Assembly: GCA_025937895.1 (NCBI GenBank)
Contig: JAICQL010000020.1
Span: 1-59,185 of the forward strand
Length of the DNA stretch: 59,185 nt
Reading direction: 5' to 3'
Origin: Polyangiaceae bacterium
Lineage (GTDB): Bacteria; Myxococcota_A; Polyangia; Polyangiales; Polyangiaceae
Shown: positions 35,741 to 44,124 of the stretch, piece by piece
Numbering within the stretch: the first letter of the stretch is position 1
Layout of the letters: the number at the start of each line of letters is the position of its first letter
Notes under the pieces: generated by a model
The model's input: only the letters and a program-made list of their open reading frames with translations
Told to the model about the DNA's origin: nothing
Database searches by the model: none
Made by a program: the position numbers and the translations under genes

Positions 35741-38700
35741 ATGTCCGCCCGTGCCATGCCCGACCGTGTGATGTTGGCCCCGGCGAGGCTCAGCCGTGCG
35801 ACGCCCGCCCCTGCGGTGGGCCTGGGGCGCCAGGGCGGTAGCTCGAGGCGGCGCCTGCCGCGCGCTCTGCTCGGCAGGTCCCTGCTCTGGTTGAGCAGCG
35901 CGGTCGCGGGTGGCTCGCTCTCGGGTTGCGGGCCCGCGCTGTCTCCGCCCGCCGCCGCAGGCAAGGTGGAAGCAGCCGGACCCGCCCAGGCGAAGCTGGG
36001 CGGCTGGATGCTGGCTGCGGACGAGGTCAGCGTGCGCGACGCACAGGTCACCCCCGATGGCCGCCGCCTGTTCATCCTGCGCGGTACGCGCTGGGTCGAT
36101 CACCCCGACGGCTCCCTCTCTCGCGCGCGCCAAGTGTTCGAGCAGGAAGACGTCAAGGGGCTGGCGTTGCCAGCTCACCTGGGAGGCGGCTACGTCTTCT
36201 ACGCCACCACTGGCCCCGGCACTGATCTGTGGCGCGCCGCCAGCTGGACGGGGGAGCTCGCGCCGCTCGGTCGGGTCGAGCCTCCGGTGAGCCAGATCAT
36301 CCCGGGCTTCGATCGTCTGTATCTGGCCAGCGCCACCAGCTATGCGCTGCGCGCGCTCGATCCGGAGAGCGGCCAGTCACTGGATCTCGCACCGCTGCCG
36401 CGCGCGGCCGCGTACGGCGAGATGGCGTTCCTCGACGCCTGGACGGGGGTCGTGCTGACCGGCGTGCGCGGCGCGCTCGCCAGCTTCGACGCGGGCGAGA
36501 GCTGGACCTCCGTGGGCGCTCCGGACGCGGTCACCAGCGTCTCGCTCGGCCCCGCTGGCAAGCTGCTGCTCGGCACTGATTCCGCGCGCTACGAGCTGGA
36601 TGCCAGCGGCCAGTTGCTGGCCACCAGCCCCAGCGGCAGCGACGCGCTGTTCCAGGGGGCGCAGACGCTCGGGCGCTACGCGCAGGGCGCCTTTCCCAGC
36701 CGCCCTGCCGTGAGCCTGGCCACGCACCCACTCGGGCGCCGCCCGCTGCGCGCCGCCGTGCTGCGCGGGGTGCCTGACACGCCGGAGACGGCGGTGGTGC
36801 TGGAGGCTGGCGCGCTCGGGCGGGTGCGGTTGAGCGACGGCGCGCTGCTCTCCAGCCAGCCCTACGAGGGCAGCTCACCGTGCCGCGGCGTGGCGCTGGG
36901 CAGCGGCATCGGCTTCGTGTGTGGCGCGCCCACCGGGCCCACGGAGCTCCACGCTTACGTGCAGCAGCGGCTGCAGCCCGTGCTGCGCCTGGACGGCGCT
37001 CATCGCGTGCGCTCGAGCGGCAACGGCGCGCTGGTGATCGATGCGCCGTGCGCGCTGCTGCGCCGCCCGGAGGAGCAGCGTGAAACAGCCGCGGCGCGCC
37101 GCCCGCAGCAGCAGCGCGGCCAGTACTGCGTGCGCTCCCCGTCGGGCGCGCTGTTCGACGTGCTGGTGCGCGGTGAGCTGGGTAACGAGCGCGTGGTCGC
37201 GCTGCGCGACGGGCGCGCGGTGGTGCTGGTGCCGCCGCGCCCGGGCAGCCCCGGGCGGCTCTCGATCGTCACGCCCGACGGCACCAGCAGCGAGCGCGAG
37301 CTCGAGCTGGAGCCAGAGAGCGGGCCCGCCGCGCGCCTGGCGCGCTCGGGGCTGTGGCTGGATGAGCTGTGGGAGCTCGCGCCCGGGCAGCTCGGCGCGT
37401 GGATCGTGGGCGCGCAGGCGTTCGCCGGAGCCCACATCGATCTCGATGGGCTGGTGCAGCTGGGGCGAGTGCAGGACGGTGTGGACGAGACCTCGTTCCA
37501 TGGCCCGCACGCGCTGCAGATCGCTGCCTCCGCCAGCCTGCGCGAGAGCCTGGACTACGGCTTCGACTGGCGCGTCTCGGAGGTGCCGCCGGTGCTGGTC
37601 GCGGCGGGGCTGGCGCGCTCTGCGCCGCGGCCCGCGCGCGGCTGCTCGCCGGTCGGCTGTGTGCACGACGACTGGCTGCGCGTGGGCTATGGCCAGCCCG
37701 ACGACGAACACGAGCCCGCGCGCCCCGAGCCCCCGGAGAAGGTGGCGTTCCCCTCGTCCGGCTTCGCCTTCTGGAATCTGGAGTGTCGAGCCACGGGTGG
37801 CTTCGCTCGCGGCTATCCCGAGGCCGGCGCCCGGCGCTCGCCGGCAAGTGGGCCGGAGCGCCCCAGCCGCAGCACCGGCAGCCCGCGCGGCAGCGGTACC
37901 GGCAGCAGCGCGGGAGGCAGTACGGAGCCGCCGGAGAGCAGCGCCTGGATCCAGTTCCAGGGGCAGCCGCCGCCGGCGCGCGGTCCAGGCGAGCTCGGCT
38001 ACGACTTTGGCGAGACCAGCGAGAACGGCGCGTACCGGGCCTATGCCTGGGGGCCGGGCAGGGCAGACTGGACGCGCCAGGGGCGCTGGGCGGTGCGGGT
38101 GGGCGACAGCTTCTCTCTGGCCACGCCCTGGAGCACGTTGCCCTCGCGCGTGCCGTGGACAGATGCGGCCAGCGCTGGGCAGGCCTTCGGGCTCGACAAC
38201 AATCTCGGGGTGGACTGGTGGCTGCGACTGGCGGCGACGGGCGAGGCGGGCCTGCTGCAGCTGCGCGTGCGGTCCGAGACCAGCTTGCATCTGATCGCTC
38301 GCGAGCGCGGCATCACCACCCTGCAGGCTCCACCCAGCGGGGAGCTGGGCACGCTTGCCGGCGTTCAGGAGGTGAACGACCGCTGGTATGTGGGCAGCTC
38401 GCGAGCCGAGCAGTTTCAGCTGTACCGGGTGGAGCAGGGCAAGCTGCAACTCCTGGCCACCTATCCGTTGTGGGGGCGGATCTCCACTCAGCTGATCCGC
38501 AGCGTGCAGGGCGATGAGCTAGGCCTGCTGCAGAAGTCGACGGGCGCGGGCTGGCTCGTGCTGCCCATCGATCTGGAAACCTTCCAGCCCCAGCCTGGCT
38601 TTCACATTTCCAACGAGCAGCTGGGCAAGGTGCCCCCGCGCTGCGACGAGGGTCGCCCGGGCTGGCTCGCCGTGGCCGGCGTGCCGCTCACCGACAGCTC

Positions 38701-38947
38701 CGTCTCGGAGTCGAACACTCACCTGGAGTTCGCGGGCAGCGCCGCTGGCCTGCGCACCAAGCGCCTCACCGCTCGCGTGGTGTTGGATGAGACAGGCGTG
38801 TGTGTGGATGCGCTGGCTGCTCTGGCCGATGGCGCGAGCGGCACTGATCCACGGAGCAACGATGCCGGCGCGACGCGCAGCGGCTTGCCACTGGTGGTCA
38901 CCGACCCAGCGGACGATCGGCGCTGGTCTTTCCTGTGTACGCAGTGA
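35741..38947 (+). CDS. Very large lipoprotein with beta-propeller-like repeats
   Basis: 1068 residues. A ~25-residue basic leader then a hydrophobic core and lipobox GSLSGC mark a lipoprotein; the long leader before the signal makes the exact start uncertain (ATG 35741, with AGGA seven bases before; ATG 35756 and 35771, and GTG 35816, are alternatives). The mature part has strand-rich repeats, including BNR/Asp-box-like [11 protein letters not shown] and WSFLCT, suggesting a beta-propeller. A Gly/Ser/Arg-rich low-complexity stretch (about 700-735) separates N-terminal and C-terminal parts. Function unknown; probably a surface or periplasmic binding scaffold. Confidence 0.75.
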   Translation: MSARAMPDRVMLAPARLSRATPAPAVGLGRQGGSSRRRLPRALLGRSLLWLSSAVAGGSLSGCGPALSPPAAAGKVEAAGPAQAKLGGWMLAADEVSVRDAQVTPDGRRLFILRGTRWVDHPDGSLSRARQVFEQEDVKGLALPAHLGGGYVFYATTGPGTDLWRAASWTGELAPLGRVEPPVSQIIPGFDRLYLASATSYALRALDPESGQSLDLAPLPRAAAYGEMAFLDAWTGVVLTGVRGALASFDAGESWTSVGAPDAVTSVSLGPAGKLLLGTDSARYELDASGQLLATSPSGSDALFQGAQTLGRYAQGAFPSRPAVSLATHPLGRRPLRAAVLRGVPDTPETAVVLEAGALGRVRLSDGALLSSQPYEGSSPCRGVALGSGIGFVCGAPTGPTELHAYVQQRLQPVLRLDGAHRVRSSGNGALVIDAPCALLRRPEEQRETAAARRPQQQRGQYCVRSPSGALFDVLVRGELGNERVVALRDGRAVVLVPPRPGSPGRLSIVTPDGTSSERELELEPESGPAARLARSGLWLDELWELAPGQLGAWIVGAQAFAGAHIDLDGLVQLGRVQDGVDETSFHGPHALQIAASASLRESLDYGFDWRVSEVPPVLVAAGLARSAPRPARGCSPVGCVHDDWLRVGYGQPDDEHEPARPEPPEKVAFPSSGFAFWNLECRATGGFARGYPEAGARRSPASGPERPSRSTGSPRGSGTGSSAGGSTEPPESSAWIQFQGQPPPARGPGELGYDFGETSENGAYRAYAWGPGRADWTRQGRWAVRVGDSFSLATPWSTLPSRVPWTDAASAGQAFGLDNNLGVDWWLRLAATGEAGLLQLRVRSETSLHLIARERGITTLQAPPSGELGTLAGVQEVNDRWYVGSSRAEQFQLYRVEQGKLQLLATYPLWGRISTQLIRSVQGDELGLLQKSTGAGWLVLPIDLETFQPQPGFHISNEQLGKVPPRCDEGRPGWLAVAGVPLTDSSVSESNTHLEFAGSAAGLRTKRLTARVVLDETGVCVDALAALADGASGTDPRSNDAGATRSGLPLVVTDPADDRRWSFLCTQ

Positions 38948-39402
38948 TGGCGCGCACGGTTGCTCGAGATTTTGCGCGAGCTGCCCGCTGCGGCTGTCTC
39001 ACCATGATTGGCAGGGCCGAGCCGTTTCGACCTGCGCCAGCCATCGCTCGAGTCAATAGCGAGTTTGGGGGCCGCGCCTTTCACATTTGAAATGCGCTGA
39101 GTGCGAGAACGAAAGCTTCGAGAATCGAGCGCTTTGTTCGACATCAGGCATTTGCAATCCACGATGGTTGTTGGTACGTGAACGTGGTCCGCGCGGAGCG
39201 AGGCTGTCCCCCCCCGGCCCCTCTGCGCGGACTCTTTCGTTTTGTGCGCGCCGTTTCGTTGCGCGCTGTTCCCGTGTGTTGAGCACGCGCGCCGAGATGA
39301 CGCTTCCCTGCACGAGCCGGTGCCGAGCGAAGCAAGGCGCAAGCGCTCGTGCGAGGCGGCTAGCCAGAGTCTGCTAGCCAGCCATTCGCCTGCTCCGCGC
39401 AG
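38948..39402. other. Intergenic region with AT-richer, structured DNA
   Basis: 455 bp between convergent genes. It is visibly less GC-rich than its surroundings. A weak stem occurs at 38962-38981 and a 10-bp stem with one mismatch at 39074-39097. A stronger stem with T-run is at 39188-39243. A 96-codon TTG frame (39087-39377) starts with four Cys in 23 residues but then becomes Arg-rich noise, so I do not call it a gene. No tRNA cloverleaf found. Confidence 0.6.
39188..39243 (+). terminator. Intrinsic-terminator-like hairpin with T-run
   Basis: TCCGCGCGGAG (39188-39198) pairs with CTCTGCGCGGA (39221-39231), 11 pairs including one G-U wobble, loop 22 nt. CTCTTTCGTTTT follows at once. It could end the transcript of the lipoprotein gene 240 bp upstream, or an unannotated small RNA. 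It is the clearest terminator-like element with a T-run that I saw in the window. Confidence 0.55.
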
Positions 39403-40215
39403 TCAGCGCGCGCCGAGCTCGCGCGCACGCTGGCTGGCGTGTTGCACCGCGCGCGCCAGGGTGGCGCGCAGCGAGCCCGCCTCCAGCGCGGCGATGCCCG
39501 CCGCCGTGGTACCGGCAGGGCTCATCACGCGGTCCTTCCACTGCGCCGGGTGATCGCCGCTCTCCAGCAGCAGCTGCGCCGAGCCGAGCACCGTCTGGGT
39601 GGCGAGCAGCTGCGCCGTCTCGCGGCTCAAGCCGGCGTTCACGCCGCCGTCCGCCAGCGCCTCGATCACCAGCATCACGTACGCAGGGCCGCTGCCGGAC
39701 AGACCGGTGACGGCATCCATGTGCGCCTCGTCCACCACCACGCTGCGGCCCACGGCGTCGAACAGCGCGCGGCTGAGCTCCAGATCCGCCTCCGTGGCGC
39801 CCGGGCCCGGGCACAGCGCGGTGGCGCCGGCGCCGACCAGCGCGGGCGTGTTCGGCATCGTGCGCACCACGCGCGTGCCCGCCGGCAGCGCGTCGGCGAT
39901 GGTGGCCGTGCGCACGCCGGCTGCCACCGAGATCACCAGCGTGCCGGGCTGCAACACGGGCGCGCACTCGCGCAGCACCGCGGCCATGCTCTGCGGCTTC
40001 ACGGCAAGCACCAGCACCGAGGCCCAGGCGCACAGCTCCGCATTGCTGTTCGCGGCCAGCACCCCGTGAGCGCTGGCGCACGCCTCGCGCCTGGCGCGCT
40101 CCACGTCGCTGATCCTGACTTGCTCCTTCGTCACCGTGCCCGCGCGCAGCCAGCCGCGCAGCAGCGCACAGGCCATGTTGCCGGCACCGATGAACCCGAT
40201 CCGCTCTTTGCTCAT
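39403..40215 (-). CDS. proC: Pyrroline-5-carboxylate reductase
   Basis: 270 residues, the usual ProC size. Last step of proline synthesis: NAD(P)H-dependent reduction of pyrroline-5-carboxylate. N-terminal Rossmann motif IGFIGAGNMACALLRG; later VLAVKPQSM, VVRTMPNTPALVGAGATALCPG and the C-terminal active-site/dimer block GLSGSGPAYVMLVIEALADGGV, MSPAGTTAAGIAALE. All family-defining blocks are intact. It follows the PilZ gene by 43 bp on the same strand, so they are probably co-transcribed without an obvious functional link. Confidence 0.97.
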   Translation of the reverse strand: MSKERIGFIGAGNMACALLRGWLRAGTVTKEQVRISDVERARREACASAHGVLAANSNAELCAWASVLVLAVKPQSMAAVLRECAPVLQPGTLVISVAAGVRTATIADALPAGTRVVRTMPNTPALVGAGATALCPGPGATEADLELSRALFDAVGRSVVVDEAHMDAVTGLSGSGPAYVMLVIEALADGGVNAGLSRETAQLLATQTVLGSAQLLLESGDHPAQWKDRVMSPAGTTAAGIAALEAGSLRATLARAVQHASQRARELGAR

Positions 40216-40258
40216 GGCGCGAGGATCGTGCCCCGCCCGCAGCGCGGCAAGCGGGAGG

Positions 40259-40654
40259 TTATTGCCTGGCTGCGCGGCCTAACATGAAGTCGGCGTGCCG
40301 CGGCCCCAGCTGATCGACGAGCAGCTCCTCGATCTGGCGCTCCAGTCGCCCGCGCTCCTCGGCATCGCGATACTGAAACTGGATGCCCATGCCGGCCGGG
40401 TTGGCGTTGCTGGCCTCGTCCGGCGAGGTCACCCACATCACCTTGGCGCGCAGCTGGATCGGCTCCTCCATCTGCGGCACTCCCAGCGAAAACACGAACT
40501 CCGTGTCCGGTGGCAGCGGCTCGGCCGTGGCCACGAAGGTGCCGCCGCGCGAGATGTTCTTCACGTAGTCGGCAAAGAACGCATTCAGGCGCTGGTACCG
40601 CACCACGAGCTCGATTGACTCGCGCGGCTGCTCCAGCTGGTCGGCGTCCGGCAT
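40259..40654 (-). CDS. PilZ-domain protein (myxobacterial type)
   Basis: 131 residues, single PilZ domain. The second half of the c-di-GMP motif is clear: NISRGG (N/DxSxxG). The upstream RxxxR half is not canonical; the Arg residues are in RYQRL, so c-di-GMP binding is uncertain. The pattern fits the TIGR02266-like PilZ group found mainly in Myxococcota. ATG 40654 is chosen since GAGGA is six bases upstream; ATG 40660 would touch it. Might link second-messenger signalling to motility or surface functions. Precedes proC by 43 bp and is divergent from the acylase gene. Confidence 0.85.
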   Translation of the reverse strand: MPDADQLEQPRESIELVVRYQRLNAFFADYVKNISRGGTFVATAEPLPPDTEFVFSLGVPQMEEPIQLRAKVMWVTSPDEASNANPAGMGIQFQYRDAEERGRLERQIEELLVDQLGPRHADFMLGRAARQ

Positions 40655-40760
40655 GGCCATTCCTCAAGCGTAGCCTCGCCAGCTGGGCGCGACAAACGCC
40701 CGCCATTGCCGTCCCCGTACGGTACGGCCTGCGATAGGGTGCGCCCTGCTACCCCACCCG

Positions 40761-42956
40761 ATGTCCACCCCTACCGTGATCCTGCCGCTGCCCTCCGGCG
40801 CCCCGCGCGGCCTGCGCCTGGCCAGGGATGAGCACGGCGTGCCACATGTCAGCGCTCCGGATCTGGCCGCGCTCTCCTGGGGGCTGGGTTATTGCCATGC
40901 GCACGATCGCGGGCTGCAGCTGTGGTTGACCCGCGTGCTGGCGCAGGGGCGCGCCAGCGAGTGCCTGAGCGCCAGCGCCGAGTGCCTGCTGATCGATCGC
41001 TTCTTCCGCCGCCTCGGCCTGCAGGGCTCGCTCGAGAGCCGGCCCAGCGGGCGCGAAGCGGAGCTCTCCGCGTATGCTGCCGGCATCAACGCGCGGCTGC
41101 GGCAGGGCGTGCCGTGGGAGCTGCGGCTGATCGGGTACCAGCCCGAGCCCTGGACCGTGGCCGACAGCGTGCTGATGACGCAGGTCATCGGCTACGTGGG
41201 TCTGGCGCAGACCCAGGGAGAGCTCGAGCGCCTGCTGCTGGAGATGGTGCAGGCCAAGGTCAGCGATCAGGCGCTGCAGGCGCTGTTCCCCGACATCCCT
41301 GAGCTCCAGGCGCTGGACGGCAGTGATCCACGCCTGCCCAGCCGCGAGCTGTTGTGCCGCGTGCGCCTGGGCGAGCGCGTGGTGCCCCAGGCCGTGAGCT
41401 GGCTGCACGCCATGCCCGCCGCCGTGGCCTCCAACACCTGGGCGCTGGCGCCGCACAAAACGCGCTCCGGACGCGCGCTGCTCGCCAACGATCCGCACCT
41501 GCAGATCAACCGCTTGCCCAACGTCTGGTACGAGGTGGTCGCCCGCCTCGACGGTGAGCCCGGGCACTACGCCATCACCGCCACCATGCCCGGCCTGCCG
41601 GTGCCGCTGCTCGGGCGCACGCCGCAGCTGGCCTGGGGCGCCACCTACAGCTACCTCGACGCCACGGACTCCTGGATCGAGGAGTGCCGGGATGGCGCCT
41701 ACCGTCGGGGCGATACTTTTGTGCCATTTCGAGTGCGGCGCGAGCGGCTGCTGCGCAAGAAGCAGCCGCCGCTGGAGCTCACCTTCTACGAGAACGAGCA
41801 CGGCGTGCTCGACGGCGATCCGCATCAGCCCGGCTACCTGCTGTGCACGCGCTGGGCCTCCGCGGGCAGCGGCCTGCGCTCGATCGAGGCCATGTTCGAG
41901 CTGTGGACGGCGCGTGACGTGCACGAGGCCGAGCGGGTCTTCGACCAGGTCGAGACGGGCTGGGTGTGGAGCATGGCGGATCACGCTGGCAACATCGCGC
42001 TGCAGATGTCGGGGCTGGTGCCGCGCCGGCGTGCGGGGCTGAGCGGCCTCGTCCCGCTGCCGGGCTGGCTGGCGGAGAACGACTGGCAGGGGTTTCTGAC
42101 GGCGAGCGAGCTGCCGCGGCGCCGCAACCCGCCCGAGGGCTTCATCGTCGCCGCCAATGACGATCTGAGCGCGTACGGCCCCGTGCGCGTGCAGAACGCC
42201 ACCATGCCGGACTACCGTGCCGATCGCATCCGGCAGCTGCTCGAGCCGCGCTCCGACCTGGGCATCGAGGATTGCCTCGCCATCCAGTACGACATCGTCT
42301 CGCTGCAGGCGCAGCTGTTTCTGGAGCGCCTGCGCCCGCTCTTGCCGGGCGATCCTGTCGCGCGCCTGCTCTGCGACTGGGACTGCCGCTACACGCGCGA
42401 GTCCAGCGCCGCCACCTTGTTCGAGCGCTTCTACCGTGAGCTCGGCAGCCTCGTGCTGGGCCGCTACCTGCTCGGCCCCGCCGTGCTGAGCTACCTGCGG
42501 CAAGAGACGCCGATCCTCATCGCCCACTACAAGAACTTCGACGCGGTGCTGCTCGAGCCCCCGGTGCAGCTGTGCGGCGGCCGCAGTCGCGACGAGCTGT
42601 ATCGCGAGGCGTATGCAGCAGCGGCCAGCGCTGGCCCCCCGCAGCCCTGGCGCACCCAGACCCAGCTGCGCTTGCCGCACCTGCTCTTCGAAGGCCGCTT
42701 GCCTGGCTGGCTCGGCTTCGATCGCGGGCCCGTGGTGCTGGCGGGCAGCCGCGCCACCGTGTGTCAGACCCAGTTCTATCGCGCCGGCGGCCGGGACGGC
42801 TGCCTCGCCGCCAGCATCCGCTTCGCCACCGACTTCGCGCGCGATACCCTGCACAGCAACCTGTGCGGCGGCCCGAGCGATCGCCGCTTTTCGCCCTGGT
42901 ATTGCTCGGAGCTCGGGGCGTGGCTCGACGGGCGCTACAAGACCCTGCAGCCATAG
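40761..42956 (+). CDS. Penicillin-acylase-family (S45, Ntn) hydrolase
   Basis: 731 residues. Family members are made as one precursor cut autocatalytically to free an N-terminal nucleophile. The alpha part is residues 1-223 (ARDEHGVPHVSA, GYCHAHDRGLQLWLTRVLAQGR). The likely nucleophile is Ser224 in ASNTWALAPHKT, followed by LLANDPHL and QLAWGATYSYLD. Typical substrates are amides such as penicillins, cephalosporins or acyl-homoserine lactones. No signal peptide is visible, unlike most secreted members, so it may act in the cytosol or use a later start or other route. Transcribed away from the PilZ gene across 106 bp. Confidence 0.9.
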   Translation: MSTPTVILPLPSGAPRGLRLARDEHGVPHVSAPDLAALSWGLGYCHAHDRGLQLWLTRVLAQGRASECLSASAECLLIDRFFRRLGLQGSLESRPSGREAELSAYAAGINARLRQGVPWELRLIGYQPEPWTVADSVLMTQVIGYVGLAQTQGELERLLLEMVQAKVSDQALQALFPDIPELQALDGSDPRLPSRELLCRVRLGERVVPQAVSWLHAMPAAVASNTWALAPHKTRSGRALLANDPHLQINRLPNVWYEVVARLDGEPGHYAITATMPGLPVPLLGRTPQLAWGATYSYLDATDSWIEECRDGAYRRGDTFVPFRVRRERLLRKKQPPLELTFYENEHGVLDGDPHQPGYLLCTRWASAGSGLRSIEAMFELWTARDVHEAERVFDQVETGWVWSMADHAGNIALQMSGLVPRRRAGLSGLVPLPGWLAENDWQGFLTASELPRRRNPPEGFIVAANDDLSAYGPVRVQNATMPDYRADRIRQLLEPRSDLGIEDCLAIQYDIVSLQAQLFLERLRPLLPGDPVARLLCDWDCRYTRESSAATLFERFYRELGSLVLGRYLLGPAVLSYLRQETPILIAHYKNFDAVLLEPPVQLCGGRSRDELYREAYAAAASAGPPQPWRTQTQLRLPHLLFEGRLPGWLGFDRGPVVLAGSRATVCQTQFYRAGGRDGCLAASIRFATDFARDTLHSNLCGGPSDRRFSPWYCSELGAWLDGRYKTLQP

Positions 42957-43069
42957 AGGGGCTCGTCGCGGCGAGGCCATGCGCGGCTCCAGGATGAGCC
43001 CGCCTGCTGACGTATCCCGAGGCCCGGCGGGAGGTTAACTCCGCGCGCCCAGCGAGCGTTGTCGCTGTC

Positions 43070-44089
43070 ATGCTCGCTTCGTCGCGCGTCAGGCGCTGCG
43101 CTCTACTGCTCTGCTTACCTTGGGCGCTGCTCGCGCCGCCGGTCGCCGCCGAGCCCACCAGCGCGCCCGCGAGCCCGGTAGCGGATGGCGAGACCGCGGA
43201 GCAACCTGCCGCGAGCGCTGCTCGCCGCTGGTACGGCAGCCACGTGTTGCTCGCCGACGCGGCCGGTCTGGTGCTGGGAGGAGCCCTGGCGCTCGGCCTG
43301 CCCGAGCGGGAGCGTCGCCCCTCCGATCTGGGGCTGGTGGGCTCGGCCTGGTACGGCGTGGGCGCCGTTGCAGCTCCGGCGGTGCACTTCGCTCACGGCC
43401 AGCGCGGCGCAGGCATGGCCTCGCTGGCGACGCGCACCCTGTTGCCGCCGCTCGCGGGAGTGCTCGGGCTGGCCGCCGGCTGCGTGGGCAACGGCAGCTC
43501 TGAAGCCAGCTGCCGCCGGAGCGGGGCCACCGGCGGCACGCTGGTGGGGCTGGCGGTGGCGGCCGCCTACGATGTCAGCGTGCTCTCGTATGAGGGCGAT
43601 GCAGAGCCAGAGCCCGAGGCGGGCGAGCGGCGCTGGTACGGCTGGGAGCTCCTGGTGCTGGATGGAGCGCTGCTGCTCGGCGGTGCTTACGTGGCTGCGC
43701 GCGGGCCGCGCAACGACCAGGGGGAGAAGCTGGAGCCGCAGCTCTCGCTCTGGGCCACGGACTATGCGTTCGGCTTGTTCGGGGGCCCGATCGTGCATGC
43801 CGTGCATGGAGAGTGGATGCACGCGCTGGCATCGCTCGGCATGCGCTCGTTCGTGGGCCCCCTGGGGGCCGTGGCGGGGCTGATGGGGCACTGCGCCGCC
43901 AGCGGCGGCGCGAAGGGCTGCTCCAGCACCGGCGCCACGTACGGCCTGCTCGGCGGGCTGCTGTTTGTCGATCTGTTCGACGCCTTCGTGCTCGGCTGCG
44001 AGGAGATCGAGCCAGAGCAGGCCGGTGGCGTGCAGGCCAGCCTCAGCGCTGGCCCCGGCTTCATCGCCATCTCCGGCACCCTGCCGTAG
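43070..44089 (+). CDS. Exported membrane protein with internal duplication
   Basis: 339 residues. A signal peptide (LLLCLPWALLAPPVAA) is followed by two homologous repeats: about 52-177 and 190-318. Both start RRWYG, go through an L-x-L-x-x-G-x-x-L-x-G hydrophobic helix, then HxxHG (HFAHGQ / HAVHGE), a GPLxGxxGL-type segment, a Cys-rich loop (GCVGNGSSEASC / GHCAASGGAKGCSS) and a Gly-rich helix ending VS/VDLFDAFVL. The repeats differ enough to be an old duplication. The paired Cys suggest disulfides. No known function. Confidence 0.75.
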   Translation: MLASSRVRRCALLLCLPWALLAPPVAAEPTSAPASPVADGETAEQPAASAARRWYGSHVLLADAAGLVLGGALALGLPERERRPSDLGLVGSAWYGVGAVAAPAVHFAHGQRGAGMASLATRTLLPPLAGVLGLAAGCVGNGSSEASCRRSGATGGTLVGLAVAAAYDVSVLSYEGDAEPEPEAGERRWYGWELLVLDGALLLGGAYVAARGPRNDQGEKLEPQLSLWATDYAFGLFGGPIVHAVHGEWMHALASLGMRSFVGPLGAVAGLMGHCAASGGAKGCSSTGATYGLLGGLLFVDLFDAFVLGCEEIEPEQAGGVQASLSAGPGFIAISGTLP

Positions 44090-44124
44090 CGGCGCGGCCG
44101 CTCTCAGGGGCGGACGCGTGCCTG

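Noticed and set aside
39100..39190. tRNA-like TTCGA sequence in the 39.1-kb gap
   Set aside because: No acceptor stem or anticodon arm can be formed around it.
40749..42980. 743-codon frame on the minus strand opposite the acylase gene
   Set aside because: It is an antisense shadow made possible by the GC-rich third positions of the acylase gene, which has clear family motifs. Its own translation has no recognisable domain.
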